NCBI RefSeq assembly: GCF_947366995.1
Contig: NZ_CANBCC010000002.1
Coordinates: 62,001-126,000 of the forward strand
DNA from: an uncultured Aquabacterium sp.
GTDB taxonomy: Bacteria; Pseudomonadota; Gammaproteobacteria; Burkholderiales; Burkholderiaceae_C
Reading direction: 5' to 3'
DNA: 64,000 bases
Both the position numbers and the translations under genes were made by a program. The notes under the pieces were generated by a model, which saw only the letters and a list, made by a program, of their open reading frames with translations, was not told the origin of the DNA and did no database searches. Shown in pieces: positions 21,744 through 31,247 of this stretch (the stretch's first letter is position 1; the number at the start of each line of letters is the position of its first letter).

Positions 21744-23155
21744 AGCACGCCGTCAAACACATTCACTTTGTGGGCATCGGGGGCGCCGGCATGAGCGGCA
21801 TCGCCGAGATCCTGCAAAACCTGGGCTACACCGTCTCGGGCTCCGACCAGTCGGACAGCGCCACGTCGCGCCGCCTGGCCTCGCTCGGCATCCGCGTGTT
21901 CATCGGGCACGAGGCCGCGCACATCGAGGGCGCCGAAGCCGTGGTCACGTCCACCGCGGTGAAGGGCGACAACCCCGAGGTGATCGCCGCACGCGCGAAG
22001 CGCATCCCGGTCGTGCCCCGCGCCGTGATGCTGGCCGAGCTGATGCGCCTGCGCCGCGGCATCGCCATTGCCGGCACGCACGGCAAGACCACCACCACCT
22101 CGCTGGTGACCTGCATCCTGGCCGAAGCCGGCGTCGACCCGACCTTCGTGATCGGTGGCAAGCTCAACAGCGCCGGTGCCAACTCGGCGCTGGGCAAGGG
22201 CGAGTACATCGTGGTCGAGGCCGACGAATCGGACGCCTCCTTCCTGAACCTGCTGCCCGTGCTGTCGGTCGTCACGAACATCGACGCCGACCACATGGAC
22301 ACCTACGGGCACGACTTCGCGAAGCTCAAGCAGGCCTTCGTCGACTTCCTGCACCGCATGCCGTTCTACGGCTCGGCCATCCTGTGCGCCGACGATCCCG
22401 GCGTGCGCAGCATCATCCCGCTGATCTCGCGTCCGGTGATCACCTATGGCTTTGGTGAAGACGCTCAGGTGCGTGCTGTCAATGTGGTGGCGCTGCCCGG
22501 CGGGCAAATGCGCTTCACGGTGCAGCGCCGCAACGGCCAGGTCATGCCCGATCTGGACGTGACGCTGAACCTGCCCGGCGTGCACAACGTGCTCAATGCG
22601 CTGGCGGCCATTGCCGTGGCCACCGAAATCGAGCTGCCCGACGCCCCGATGGTGAAGGCGCTGGGCGAGTTCACCGGCGTGGGCCGCCGCTTCCAGCGCC
22701 ACGGCCAGTGCCGTGCCGGCGATGGCGGCCAGTTCACGCTGATCGACGACTACGGCCACCACCCGGTCGAGATGGCCGCCGTGATCAACGCGGCGCGCGG
22801 GGCCTTCCCCGGCCAGCGCCTGGTGCTGGCCTTCCAGCCGCACCGCTATACCCGCACGCGTGATTGCTTTGAAGACTTCGTGAAGGTGCTGGGCACGGCC
22901 GATGCGGTGCTGCTGACCGAGGTCTATGCCGCGGGCGAGGCGCCCATCGTGGCCGCCGACGGCCGGGCGCTGACCCGCGCGGTGCGCGTCGCCGGCAAGG
23001 TCGAGCCGGTCTTCGTCGACGACGTGGCAGCGCTGCCACAGGCCATCGCCGACAGCACCCGCGACGGCGACATCGTCATCTGCATGGGCGCCGGTTCGAT
23101 CGGCGGCGTGCCCGCCAAGGTGGCGGAACTGTTGAAGCAAGAGGCATCGGCATGA
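21740..23155 (+). CDS. murC: UDP-MurNAc:L-Ala ligase MurC
   Basis: 471 residues: N-terminal UDP-binding Rossmann domain [20 protein letters not shown] loop [36 protein letters not shown] and C-terminal DDYGHHPVE. It catalyses the first Mur ligase step. The ATGA overlap with murG fixes the start. Confidence 0.96.
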   Translation: MKHAVKHIHFVGIGGAGMSGIAEILQNLGYTVSGSDQSDSATSRRLASLGIRVFIGHEAAHIEGAEAVVTSTAVKGDNPEVIAARAKRIPVVPRAVMLAELMRLRRGIAIAGTHGKTTTTSLVTCILAEAGVDPTFVIGGKLNSAGANSALGKGEYIVVEADESDASFLNLLPVLSVVTNIDADHMDTYGHDFAKLKQAFVDFLHRMPFYGSAILCADDPGVRSIIPLISRPVITYGFGEDAQVRAVNVVALPGGQMRFTVQRRNGQVMPDLDVTLNLPGVHNVLNALAAIAVATEIELPDAPMVKALGEFTGVGRRFQRHGQCRAGDGGQFTLIDDYGHHPVEMAAVINAARGAFPGQRLVLAFQPHRYTRTRDCFEDFVKVLGTADAVLLTEVYAAGEAPIVAADGRALTRAVRVAGKVEPVFVDDVAALPQAIADSTRDGDIVICMGAGSIGGVPAKVAELLKQEASA

Positions 23156-24126
23156 GCCAGGTTCACCTTCAGCCCCCCCGTATCGACCCGGCCTCGCTGG
23201 GCAAGGTCGCCGTGCTGTTCGGCGGCACCTCGGCCGAGCGCGAGGTCTCGATCATGTCGGGCACCGGCGTGCTGCAGGCGCTGCAGTCGGCTGGCGTCAA
23301 CGCGTTCGCCTTCGACCCGGCCGAGCGCCCGCTGGAAGACCTGCGCGCCGAAGGCGTGGACCGCTGCTTCATCGCGCTGCATGGCCGCGGTGGCGAAGAC
23401 GGCACCGTGCAGGGCGCGCTCGAGCTGCTGAAGATCCCGTACACGGGCTCGGGTGTCATGGCCTCGTCCATCGCGATGGACAAGATCATGACCAAGCGCA
23501 TCTGGCGCTTCGAGGGCCTGCCCACGCCGGACTGGCGCATGGTCAGCAGCGCCGACGAGTGCGTGCACGCGCTGGCCGTGCTGGGCGCGCCGATGATCGT
23601 CAAGCCGGCGCGCGAAGGCTCGTCCATCGGCCTGACCAAGGTGACCGACCCCGCCCAGTGCGCCGCTGCCTACGCGGCCGCCGCACAGCATGACCCCGAG
23701 GTGCTGTGCGAGCAGTTCATCGAAGGTGAGGAAACCACCTGCCCGGTGCTCATCGTGGAAGGCCACGCGCAGGCGCTGCCGGTGATCCGCATCGTCGCGC
23801 CCGGTGGCAACTACGACTACCAGAACAAGTACTTCACCGACGAGGTGCAGTACCTGTGCCCGAGCGGCCTGGATGCCGACGAGGAAGCCGAGATCCAGCG
23901 CCAGGTGGTGCGGGCCTTCCGCACGCTGGGCTGCCGGGGCTGGGCCCGCGCCGACGTGATGATCCGCCAGAGCGACCGCCAGCCCTTCCTGCTGGAGATC
24001 AACACCTCGCCGGGCATGACCGGCCATTCACTGGTGCCCATGTCGGCCCGCGTGGCCGGCCTGAGCTACGAACAACTGTGCGTGCACCTGCTGGCCTCGG
24101 CCAGCCTGGACAGCACCACCCGCTGA
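23152..24126 (+). CDS. ddl: D-alanine:D-alanine ligase
   Basis: 324 residues of the ATP-grasp family. [15 protein letters not shown] near the N-terminus, [17 protein letters not shown], the substrate and ATP loops [15 protein letters not shown] and the metal-binding [14 protein letters not shown] are visible. It supplies the dipeptide used by MurF. ATGA overlap with murC; 28 bases separate it from ftsQ. Corresponds to DdlB by cluster position. Confidence 0.96.
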   Translation: MSQVHLQPPRIDPASLGKVAVLFGGTSAEREVSIMSGTGVLQALQSAGVNAFAFDPAERPLEDLRAEGVDRCFIALHGRGGEDGTVQGALELLKIPYTGSGVMASSIAMDKIMTKRIWRFEGLPTPDWRMVSSADECVHALAVLGAPMIVKPAREGSSIGLTKVTDPAQCAAAYAAAAQHDPEVLCEQFIEGEETTCPVLIVEGHAQALPVIRIVAPGGNYDYQNKYFTDEVQYLCPSGLDADEEAEIQRQVVRAFRTLGCRGWARADVMIRQSDRQPFLLEINTSPGMTGHSLVPMSARVAGLSYEQLCVHLLASASLDSTTR

Positions 24127-24154
24127 CGCGAAGAAAGGCGCACAGGACACCACC

Positions 24155-25012
24155 ATGCTCGCTGCCGCAGCCCTGCACGCTGCCCCCATCCAGGATGAGA
24201 CGCCGATGGACGTCCGCTGGATGAACACGGCCGTGGTCGCGCTCGCGATCGGGCTGGTGGGGCTCTTGCTGGCGGCCGGCCTGCTGCGCCTGTCGCGCCT
24301 GCCTTACTTCCAGATCGACCGCATCGAAGTGGGCGGCGACCTGCAGCGCAACAGCCTGGCCACCGTGCGGGCCAACGCCGTGCACCGTCTGCAAGGCAGT
24401 TTTTTCGATCTTGACCTGCAGAAGAGCCGCGAGGTGTTCGAGTCGGTGCCCTGGGTGCGCAAGGCCGTGGTGCGCCGCGTGTGGCCCAACGAACTGCGCG
24501 TGACGCTGGAAGAGCACCGCCCCGCCGCCTACTGGTTCCGGGAGGACCAGGAGGACCAGCTCGTCAACACGCTGGGCGAGGTGTTCGACGCCAACCTCGG
24601 CGACGTCGAAGACGAGCGCCTGCCGGTACTGCGAGGCCCCGCCCACAGCACCGGCGAGGAGTCGGCGCGGATGCTCGCGATGCTGCGTGCGCTCAAGCCG
24701 CTCCTGCAGCCGCTGGGCGAGGTGCAGACGCTGCGCCTGACGGCCCGTGGCTCGTGGAGCGTGCAGCTCGACAACGAAGCCCGCATCGAGCTGGGCCGTG
24801 GCACCGACGACGAGGTGCTGGCCCGGGCCACCCGCTTCGTGCAGACCCTGCCGGCGCTGCAGCGCCAGTACCCTGCGCCGCTCGAGCAGGCGGACCTGCG
24901 TTACCCGCAGGGCTACGCGGTCAAGCTGCGCGGCACCAGCACCTGGGCCGATGCCGCGAGCAAGCCCAAGCCGCCGCCCGTGCGCAAGCCGTCGGCGCCC
25001 ACCCCACCCTGA
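24155..25012 (+). CDS. ftsQ: Cell division protein FtsQ
   Basis: 285 residues: a short cytoplasmic N-terminus, one membrane helix (about residues 27-47), then a POTRA domain (FQIDRIEVGGDLQRNS) and the FtsQ beta domain. It links early and late divisome proteins through FtsB/FtsL. The C-terminus is a Pro/Lys tail (KPKPPPVRKPSAPTPP). The ATG at 24155 is the first in frame; an internal ATG at 24206 would remove only the variable N-terminus. Confidence 0.94.
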   Translation: MLAAAALHAAPIQDETPMDVRWMNTAVVALAIGLVGLLLAAGLLRLSRLPYFQIDRIEVGGDLQRNSLATVRANAVHRLQGSFFDLDLQKSREVFESVPWVRKAVVRRVWPNELRVTLEEHRPAAYWFREDQEDQLVNTLGEVFDANLGDVEDERLPVLRGPAHSTGEESARMLAMLRALKPLLQPLGEVQTLRLTARGSWSVQLDNEARIELGRGTDDEVLARATRFVQTLPALQRQYPAPLEQADLRYPQGYAVKLRGTSTWADAASKPKPPPVRKPSAPTPP

Positions 25013-25040
25013 TCAACCACCTGAGCCCTTCACACACACC

Positions 25041-26270
25041 ATGCCCAAGGAATACAAGGATCTGGTCGTCGGACTGGACATCGGCACCGCCAAGGTGATG
25101 GCGGTCGTGGCCGAGGTCCTGCCCGGTGGTGACCTGCGCCTCGCGGGTCTCGGCGTGGCCCCGAGCCATGGCCTCAAGCGCGGCGTGGTCGTCAACATCG
25201 ACGCGACCGTGCAGTCCATCCAGCAGGCGCTGAAAGAGGCCGAGCTGATGGCCGACTGCAAGATCAGCCGCGTGTGGACCGGCATCACCGGCAGCCACAT
25301 CCGCGGCCAGAACAGCACGGGCATGGTCATCGTGCGCGACAAGGAAGTTGCCCCGATCGACGTGCAGCGTGTGGTCGAGACCGCCAAGGCCATCAACATC
25401 CCGAACGACCAGCGTCTGCTGCTGGTCGAGCCGCAGGAATTCATCATCGACGGCCACGAGGTGAGGGAGCCGATCGGCATGAGCGGTGGCCGCCTGGAGG
25501 TCAAGGTCCACATCGTGACCGGCGCGCAGAGCGCGGCCGAGAACATCGTCAAGTGCGTGCGCCGCTGTGGCCTGGAAGCCGAGCAGCTGGTGCTCAACCC
25601 GAGCGCATCGAGCTCGGCGGTGCTGACCGACGACGAGAAGTCGCTGGGCGTGGCCCTGGTCGACATCGGCGCGGGCACCACCGACGTGTCCATCTTCACC
25701 GATGGGGCCGTGCGCCACACCGCCGTCATCCCCATTGCCGGTGACCTGATCACCAGCGACATCGCGATGGCGCTGCGCACGCCCACCAAGGACGCCGAGG
25801 ACATCAAGGTCGAGTACGGCGTGGCCAAGCAGCTGCTGGCCGATCCGAACGACCAGGTCGAGGTGCCCGGCCTGGGCGACCGCGCCCCGCGCATGCTCTC
25901 GCGCCAGGCGCTGGCCGGCGTGATCGAGCCGCGCGTCGAAGAAATCTTCTCGCTGGTTCACCAGGTGATCCGCGAGTCCGGTTACGAGGAGCTGCTGTCC
26001 TCCGGCATCGTGCTGACGGGCGGCTCGGCCGTCATGCCCGGCATGGTCGAACTCGCCGAGGACATCTTCCTGAAACCCGTGCGCAAGGGCCTGCCCCTGT
26101 ACGCGGGTGCACTGCACGACATGGTGGCCAGCCCGCGCTCGGCCACCGTCATGGGCTTGCTCGAAGAGGCAAGACTCGCGCGCACGCGCGGGATGAAAGC
26201 GGCGCAGCAGGCCGGGTCGGTTCAGACCCTGTTCGGCCGTGTCCGCGACTGGTTTGTAGGCAACTTCTGA
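25041..26270 (+). CDS. ftsA: Cell division protein FtsA
   Basis: 409 residues, actin fold. Phosphate-binding VGLDIGTAKVMAVV at the N-terminus, VDIGAGTTDVSIF, and adenosine motif IVLTGGSAVMPGM. The C-terminal amphipathic helix VQTLFGRVRDWFVGNF is the usual membrane-targeting sequence that tethers FtsZ filaments to the inner membrane. The ATG at 25041 follows ftsQ by 28 bases. Confidence 0.97.
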   Translation: MPKEYKDLVVGLDIGTAKVMAVVAEVLPGGDLRLAGLGVAPSHGLKRGVVVNIDATVQSIQQALKEAELMADCKISRVWTGITGSHIRGQNSTGMVIVRDKEVAPIDVQRVVETAKAINIPNDQRLLLVEPQEFIIDGHEVREPIGMSGGRLEVKVHIVTGAQSAAENIVKCVRRCGLEAEQLVLNPSASSSAVLTDDEKSLGVALVDIGAGTTDVSIFTDGAVRHTAVIPIAGDLITSDIAMALRTPTKDAEDIKVEYGVAKQLLADPNDQVEVPGLGDRAPRMLSRQALAGVIEPRVEEIFSLVHQVIRESGYEELLSSGIVLTGGSAVMPGMVELAEDIFLKPVRKGLPLYAGALHDMVASPRSATVMGLLEEARLARTRGMKAAQQAGSVQTLFGRVRDWFVGNF

Positions 26271-26330
26271 CGCCCCACCGAGGGCAACTCCATTTCATTG
26301 GCAACTGCTTGAACAAAAGAGAGGTACGAC

Positions 26331-27563
26331 ATGGCAATCGAGATGATCGACAACTTTGATGCCGGCACCCAGATCAAGGTGATCGGGGTGGGCGGCGGCG
26401 GCGGCAACGCCGTGGAACACATGATCAGCCAGGGTGTGCAGGGCGTGCAGTTCATCTGCGCCAACACCGATTCGCAGGCGCTGGGTCGCTCGAGCGCCGA
26501 GATGCAGCTGCAGCTGGGCTCGTCGGGTCTGGGCGCCGGCGCCAAGCCGGAAGCCGGCAAGGCCGCTGCCGAAGAGGCCGTGGACCAGATCCGCAATGCG
26601 CTGGACGGCGCGCACATGGTCTTCATCACCGCCGGCATGGGCGGCGGCACGGGCACGGGCGCAGCGCCGGTGATCGCCCGTGTGGCCAAGGAAATGGGCA
26701 TCCTGACCGTGGGTGTCGTGACCAAGCCGTTCGAGTTCGAAGGCAACCGCCGCACCAAGCAGGCCGACGCCGGCCTGGCCGAACTGGAAGCCAACGTCGA
26801 TTCGCTGATCGTCGTGCTCAACGAAAAGCTGCTGGAAGTGCTGGGTGACGACATCACCCAGGAAGAGGCCTTTGCCAAGGCCAACGACGTGCTGAAGAAC
26901 GCCGTGGGCGGCATCTCGGACATCATCCACATCCCGGGTCTGGTGAACGTCGACTTCGAGGACGTCAAGACCGTGATGAGCGAGCCGGGCAAGGCCATGA
27001 TGGGCACGGCCACCGCCGGCGGCCCGGACCGCGCCACCAAGGCCGCCGAAGCTGCCGTGGCCTGCCCGCTGCTGGAAGGCATCGACCTGTCGGGTGCCCG
27101 TGGCGTGCTGGTGCTGATCGCCGCGTCGAAGTCGAGCTTCAAGCTGGCCGAGTCGCGCAACGCGATGAACACGATCCGCCGCTATGCGGCCGACGACGCC
27201 CACGTGATCTACGGCACGGCCTACGATGAAAGCCTGGGCGACCAACTGCGCGTCACCGTGATCGCCACCGGCCTGAGCTCGGGCAAGCGTGCCCAGGCGC
27301 CGATGACCGTGGTCCACAGCGCCGCCACCACGCAGGCCTTCGCCCGCACCGGCACCGACAACATCCCCGTGCTGAACCACCCGGTCGGCCACGCCCAGGG
27401 CCATGGCCTGGGTGGCGCCGGCGGCCATGACTTCAGCGGCCTCAACACCCCGAGCGTGTGGCGTTCGGGTCGCACGCAGGCGGCTGCCAAGGTCGACGCG
27501 CTGGCCAGCAACGGCATGGACGAGATCGAGATCCCGGCCTTCCTGCGCAAGCAGGCCGACTGA
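26331..27563 (+). CDS. ftsZ: Cell division GTPase FtsZ
   Basis: 410 residues. IKVIGVGGGGGNAVEHM, the tubulin signature GGGTGTGAAPVIA and the synergy-loop region are present. The C-terminal peptide DEIEIPAFLRKQAD is the conserved binding site for FtsA and other partners, reached after a linker of about 70 residues. Forms the Z-ring. A strong intrinsic terminator follows 37 bases after the stop, so it ends the dcw transcript. Confidence 0.98.
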   Translation: MAIEMIDNFDAGTQIKVIGVGGGGGNAVEHMISQGVQGVQFICANTDSQALGRSSAEMQLQLGSSGLGAGAKPEAGKAAAEEAVDQIRNALDGAHMVFITAGMGGGTGTGAAPVIARVAKEMGILTVGVVTKPFEFEGNRRTKQADAGLAELEANVDSLIVVLNEKLLEVLGDDITQEEAFAKANDVLKNAVGGISDIIHIPGLVNVDFEDVKTVMSEPGKAMMGTATAGGPDRATKAAEAAVACPLLEGIDLSGARGVLVLIAASKSSFKLAESRNAMNTIRRYAADDAHVIYGTAYDESLGDQLRVTVIATGLSSGKRAQAPMTVVHSAATTQAFARTGTDNIPVLNHPVGHAQGHGLGGAGGHDFSGLNTPSVWRSGRTQAAAKVDALASNGMDEIEIPAFLRKQAD

Positions 27564-27600
27564 GTTGCCCGACTGATCGTACCGTTGCCAAGAAGTTGAT

Positions 27601-27633
27601 CCCCCCGGGCCCGTGAGGGCGCGGGGGGTTTTT
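27601..27633 (+). terminator. Intrinsic terminator at the end of the dcw cluster
   Basis: Two 12-base arms (27601-27612 and 27617-27628) pair with a single G-G mismatch around a GTGA loop, and five T residues follow. It is among the clearest intrinsic terminators in the window and lies between ftsZ and the convergent chemoreceptor gene. On the minus strand there is no T-run, so it acts on the ftsZ side only. Confidence 0.9.
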
Positions 27634-27661
27634 GGCGTTCTTCCGATTTCTTCTTCTGGCG

Positions 27662-29215
27662 TCAGCTCTGCACGCGGAACACCGACACCGCGCGTGACAG
27701 TGCGCTCGCCTGGTTGCGCAGGCTTTCTGCTGCAGCCGATGTCTCTTCCACCAGCGCCGCGTTCTGCTGAGTCGTCTGGTCGAGCTGCCCCACCGCCTGG
27801 TTGATCTGTCCCACGCCGGTGCTCTGCTCCGCGCTCGATGACGTGATCTCGGCGATCAGGTCGTTGACCTTGCGCACCTGCAGCACCACCTCCTCGATCG
27901 TGCGGCCCGCGCTGTTGACCTGGTCGTTGCCGACGTCGACCTTCTCGACGCTGTCCGTGATCAGGCCCTTGATTTCCCGGGCCGCGTTGGCCGAGCGCTG
28001 CGCCAGCGAGCGCACTTCGCTGGCCACGACCGCAAAGCCGCGCCCCTGTTCTCCGGCCCGTGCTGCTTCCACGGCGGCATTGAGCGCCAGGATGTTGGTC
28101 TGGAACGCGATGCCGTCGATGACCGAAATGATGTCGGCGATGCGCCGGCTCGACGCCTGGATGGCGGCCATTGTGGACACCACCTGGGCCACGTCCTCAC
28201 CACCGCGCGCGGCCACGGCGGTGGCCTGTGCCACCAGCTGGTTCGCCTGGTTGGCGTTGTCGGAGTTGGCCCGCACGGTGTCCGTCATCTGGTGCATCGA
28301 GGCCGCCGTCTGCTGAAGGCTGGCCGCCTGTTGCTCGGTCCGCGCCGAGAGGTCGGAGTTGCCTTGCGCGATCTGCGTGGAAGCGGTGGCAATGGCGTCG
28401 GTGCCCTGGCGCACGTCGGCCACGAGGCGTGACAGGTTGGCCGTCATCTCGTTCATCGAGCGCACAAGGTCTGCCACTTCGTCTTCGCCCTGCACCTGGG
28501 CGCGCTGCGTCAGGTCGCCCTGCGCGACGGCCTTGCTCAGCGCCACCGCCTGGGAAAGCGGCTCGGTGATCGAACGGGTGATGCGCCAGGCCAGCACGCC
28601 GCAGACGACGGCGAGCAGGGCAATGCCGGCCACCACCAGGCTGAGCGCGAGCTGGTACGTGCGCTGTGCCGTGACCCAGGAACTCTCGGCGCCCCGCTTG
28701 TTCAGCTCGACGTCCTTGGCGACCAGTTCGAGCATCCGGCCAAACGCTTCGGCCGATTCGCCCACGGCCAGCGCGCGGGTGTCAGCAAAGGCCGCGTCCC
28801 CCTGGTTCGACAAGCCGATGAGGCGGTCGTTGAGCTGGCGGTAGGCCGCCATCTCGGTCTTGATCTGCGCCATCAGCGCGCGCTCTTCGTCCGAGGAGAT
28901 GAGCTTGTCGTACTCCGCCAGGGTTTCCGGGATCTCCTTGTCGACGATCCGGGCCAGCACGGCGGCCTGCCTGGCCTTGCCTGCTTCCGTGGACTCGAGC
29001 ACGTGCCGCAGGCTCGCGCGGCGGGCCTCGTTGAACTCATTGCGCAGCGTGGCGAGCGCCTGCACGCTGGGCAGCCAGTTGACGGCCAGTTCGCGGGTGT
29101 CGCTGTGCAGGCGCGACATCTGGAACAGACCAAAGGCGCCGGTCAGGAGCAGCAGCACGGCCGTCGTGCCGAAGGCAAGCCCCAGTCGCGCCCCCAGTTT
29201 CATTTTGCTCAACAT
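27662..29215 (-). CDS. Methyl-accepting chemotaxis protein (Tar-type)
   Basis: 517 residues. TM1 (about 11-33), a periplasmic four-helix-bundle ligand domain with the R-N-E-F region, TM2 (about 190-211), a HAMP domain beginning RITRSITEPLSQ, then a long methyl-accepting coiled coil whose hairpin tip IDGIAFQTNILALNAAVEAA binds CheA and CheW. There is no C-terminal NWETF-like pentapeptide, so it probably relies on other receptors for CheR docking. AAGGAG precedes the ATG by 9 bases, and a sigma-28-type promoter lies upstream. Ligand cannot be deduced. Confidence 0.95.
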   Translation of the reverse strand: MLSKMKLGARLGLAFGTTAVLLLLTGAFGLFQMSRLHSDTRELAVNWLPSVQALATLRNEFNEARRASLRHVLESTEAGKARQAAVLARIVDKEIPETLAEYDKLISSDEERALMAQIKTEMAAYRQLNDRLIGLSNQGDAAFADTRALAVGESAEAFGRMLELVAKDVELNKRGAESSWVTAQRTYQLALSLVVAGIALLAVVCGVLAWRITRSITEPLSQAVALSKAVAQGDLTQRAQVQGEDEVADLVRSMNEMTANLSRLVADVRQGTDAIATASTQIAQGNSDLSARTEQQAASLQQTAASMHQMTDTVRANSDNANQANQLVAQATAVAARGGEDVAQVVSTMAAIQASSRRIADIISVIDGIAFQTNILALNAAVEAARAGEQGRGFAVVASEVRSLAQRSANAAREIKGLITDSVEKVDVGNDQVNSAGRTIEEVVLQVRKVNDLIAEITSSSAEQSTGVGQINQAVGQLDQTTQQNAALVEETSAAAESLRNQASALSRAVSVFRVQS

Positions 29216-29250
29216 CGCTTCACGCTCCTTGGTGACGTGGTGGTCTGGCG

Positions 29251-29277
29251 ATATCGGCTTGTCCGAGCAGGACTTGA
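29251..29277 (-). promoter_or_regulatory. Sigma-28 (FliA)-type promoter of the chemoreceptor
   Basis: On the minus strand, TCAAGTCC and GCCGATAT are separated by exactly 11 bases. The FliA consensus as I know it is TAAAGTTT-N11-GCCGATAA; the -10 matches 7 of 8 and the -35 matches 5 of 8 with the common TCAAG core. It ends 35 bases before the start codon. This places the receptor in the late flagellar/chemotaxis regulon. Confidence 0.75.
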
Positions 29278-29325
29278 TCTGGGTTTAATGTCCGGGATTT
29301 ATCGGGCGGAAGGGGCGGTATTCCG

Positions 29326-30564
29326 TCACGTGCGCTCAAGCGGCGGGGTGGCCGACGTGAGGGCGGTCAGGCGGGCCTGGGTGATCGCGTCCCCGATCGC
29401 CGGCCCCTTCAGGCCGCGCGCAAGGGCCTCGGCCGACACCGATGCGGTGTCCACCGCGAGCACCGTGTCGAGCGCCCGGGCGAGCCGCGCGCCCTGCGGA
29501 TAGGGACAGTCGTCGAGGCCCAGGCGGCCGCGTGCATCGCACTCGCAGGCGAGCAAGAGCTCACGGAAGCGGGCGGGCTTGCGCAGGCCGTCGCAGCGCT
29601 CCAGCAGGCGTAGCACGGCCTCGGGGCCGAACTCGGCGCTGCGGTGGACATTGCCGTGCTCGCGGGCCACCACATCGGCCAGCTCTCGGCAGTCGTTGGG
29701 CACGCGCAGCCGCTCGCTGACGTCGCGCAGCAGGCGCACGCTGCGCCCCTCGTGGCCAAGGTGGCGCGGCAGGATCTCGGCGGGCGTGGTGCCCTTGCCC
29801 AGGTCGTGGCCGAGGCAGGCGTAACGCACCGGCAGGCTGGCGCCGAGGCGGGCGGCCATGTCGAGCACCATCATCACGTGCACACCGGTGTCGACCTCGG
29901 GGTGGTAGTCGGCCCGCTGGGGCACGCCCCACAGCCGGTCGAGTTCGGGCAGCAGGCGCGCCAGCGCGCCGCAGTCGCGCAGCACGGTGAACATCCGTGA
30001 GGGGCGAGCCTCCATCAGGCCGCGGGCCAGTTCCTGCCAGACCCGCTCGGCCACCAGGTGGTCGACCTCGCCGTCGTCCACCATGCGCCGCATGAGCGTC
30101 ACCGTTTCATCGGCCACGGTGAAGTCGGCAAAGCGGGCGGCGAAGCGGGCCAGGCGCAGGATGCGCACCGGGTCTTCGGCAAAGGCAGGCGAGACGTGGC
30201 GCAGCACCCGGTCGGCGAGGTCGCGCTGGCCGCCGTGGGGGTCGATGACCGTGCCGTCCTCGTCCTGTGCCATGGCGTTGACCGTCAGGTCACGGCGCAC
30301 CAGATCCTCCTCCAGCGTCACCTCGGGGGCCGCGTACACGGTGAAGCCGTGGTAGCCCCGGCCGCTCTTGCGTTCGGTGCGGGCCAGGGCGTGTTCTTCG
30401 CCGGTTTCTGGGTGCAGGAAGACGGGGAAGTCCTTGCCGACCGGCCGGAAGCCGAGGTCGGTCATCTGCTGCGGGGTCGCGCCGACGACCACCCAGTCGC
30501 GGTCACCGCCGGGTCGCCCGAGCAGGCGGTCGCGCACGGCGCCGCCGACGAGGTAGGTTCTCAT
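29326..30564 (-). CDS. cca: Multifunctional CCA tRNA nucleotidyltransferase
   Basis: 412 residues. The N-terminal nucleotidyltransferase head shows [13 protein letters not shown] and the catalytic GDRDWVV (D-x-D), followed by [12 protein letters not shown]. An HD-type phosphohydrolase domain (CLGHDLGKG, with H-x-x-x-x upstream) is present in the C-terminal half, as in the multifunctional gammaproteobacterial-type enzyme. It adds or repairs the 3' CCA of tRNAs without a template. Divergent from the PEP-CTERM gene. Confidence 0.95.
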   Translation of the reverse strand: MRTYLVGGAVRDRLLGRPGGDRDWVVVGATPQQMTDLGFRPVGKDFPVFLHPETGEEHALARTERKSGRGYHGFTVYAAPEVTLEEDLVRRDLTVNAMAQDEDGTVIDPHGGQRDLADRVLRHVSPAFAEDPVRILRLARFAARFADFTVADETVTLMRRMVDDGEVDHLVAERVWQELARGLMEARPSRMFTVLRDCGALARLLPELDRLWGVPQRADYHPEVDTGVHVMMVLDMAARLGASLPVRYACLGHDLGKGTTPAEILPRHLGHEGRSVRLLRDVSERLRVPNDCRELADVVAREHGNVHRSAEFGPEAVLRLLERCDGLRKPARFRELLLACECDARGRLGLDDCPYPQGARLARALDTVLAVDTASVSAEALARGLKGPAIGDAITQARLTALTSATPPLERT

Positions 30565-30634
30565 CCGGTCAGTTTAGTGAAATGCACGGAAAGAGGGAGG
30601 GCGCGGGGGCCATGCCCCGGCATGCACACCGATT

Positions 30635-30650
30635 TGTGCGTTTCCGCACA
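30635..30650. promoter_or_regulatory. Inverted repeat upstream of the PEP-CTERM promoter
   Basis: TGTGCG and CGCACA form a perfect 6-bp dyad around TTTC. It is about 95 bases upstream of the sigma-54-type promoter, within the range where enhancer-binding proteins normally sit. A role as activator site is a guess from distance and symmetry. Confidence 0.35.
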
Positions 30651-30694
30651 GAAGAGGGCGTGGATTGTCGATTTCAGTGCAGTGTCCCCGCGAC

Positions 30695-30725
30695 TCGGGC
30701 GCCAAAAGCGCCAGAAAGCGCCCGA
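30695..30725. repeat. Interrupted 8-bp inverted repeat
   Basis: TCGGGCGC (30695-30702) is repeated inverted as GCGCCCGA (30718-30725), and a nested copy GCGCC (30708-30712) can pair with GGCGC in the left arm. The array of related GGCGC/GCGCC units ends 6 bases before the sigma-54-type promoter. It may be a regulator site; no protein is known for it. Confidence 0.35.
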
Positions 30726-30731
30726 ATCGGC

Positions 30732-30746
30732 TGGCATGGCGCATGC
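30732..30746 (+). promoter_or_regulatory. Sigma-54 (RpoN)-type promoter of the PEP-CTERM gene
   Basis: TGGCATGGCGCATGC matches the sigma-54 consensus TGGCACGNNNNTTGC at all but two positions and has the obligatory GG (30733-30734) and GC (30745-30746) separated by exactly 10 bases. A start about 12 bases downstream would leave a leader of roughly 27 bases containing a perfect GGAGG. PEP-CTERM genes in floc- and EPS-forming betaproteobacteria are known to depend on RpoN with the PrsK/PrsR pair, which fits. Confidence 0.7.
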
Positions 30747-30784
30747 GTGGTGGGAAGGGCCCTAACACCTCAGGAGGTCTTGTC

Positions 30785-31228
30785 ATGAAGCGTTCCCTGT
30801 TCGCCCTTGCCACCGCAGCCGCACTCTGTGTGGCCGGTGTGGCCCATGCAGAGCCGGTCTACGGCACGCTGTCCGGTACGTCGAAGAGCGTCAAGACGAT
30901 CTTCGAGGTCGACTATGCCGGCACGCTGTACGGCAACCTGTCGTCCTATCTCATCGACGGTGTCGGCTACGACATCTTCTCGGTGGTGGTGGACGGCGTC
31001 ACCCTGGTCGACGAATTGCCGGCGTCCCCGAACGATTACTACTCGTTCGCCCTGCCGGTGCTGCCTGGCGAACACACCATCTGGGTCAAGGGCGCAAGCT
31101 TCGGCGGCCAGTTCAGTGGCACCTACAAGGTCACGCCGGTGCCCGAGCCCGAGTCGCTGGCTCTGGCCATGACCGGTCTGGTCGGTGTGGCCGGCGCGGT
31201 GGCCCGTCGCCGCCGCCAGGACCGCTGA
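30785..31228 (+). CDS. PEP-CTERM sorting domain protein
   Basis: 147 residues. A clean signal peptide (MKRSLFALATAAALCVAGVAHA) precedes a beta-rich extracytoplasmic domain of about 95 residues. The C-terminus is the exosortase sorting signal: VPEPESLALA, a short membrane helix and the basic tail RRRRQ. Exosortase cleaves at this signal, and such proteins are usually surface or matrix components tied to exopolysaccharide. The stretch GEHTIWVKGASFGGQFSGTY before the PEP motif recalls the FxDxF subfamily, but the F-x-D-x-F motif itself is not obvious. GGAGG lies 7 bases before the ATG. No exosortase gene is in the window. Confidence 0.9.
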   Translation: MKRSLFALATAAALCVAGVAHAEPVYGTLSGTSKSVKTIFEVDYAGTLYGNLSSYLIDGVGYDIFSVVVDGVTLVDELPASPNDYYSFALPVLPGEHTIWVKGASFGGQFSGTYKVTPVPEPESLALAMTGLVGVAGAVARRRRQDR

Positions 31229-31247
31229 AAGGCGGTCGGCGGGGAGG

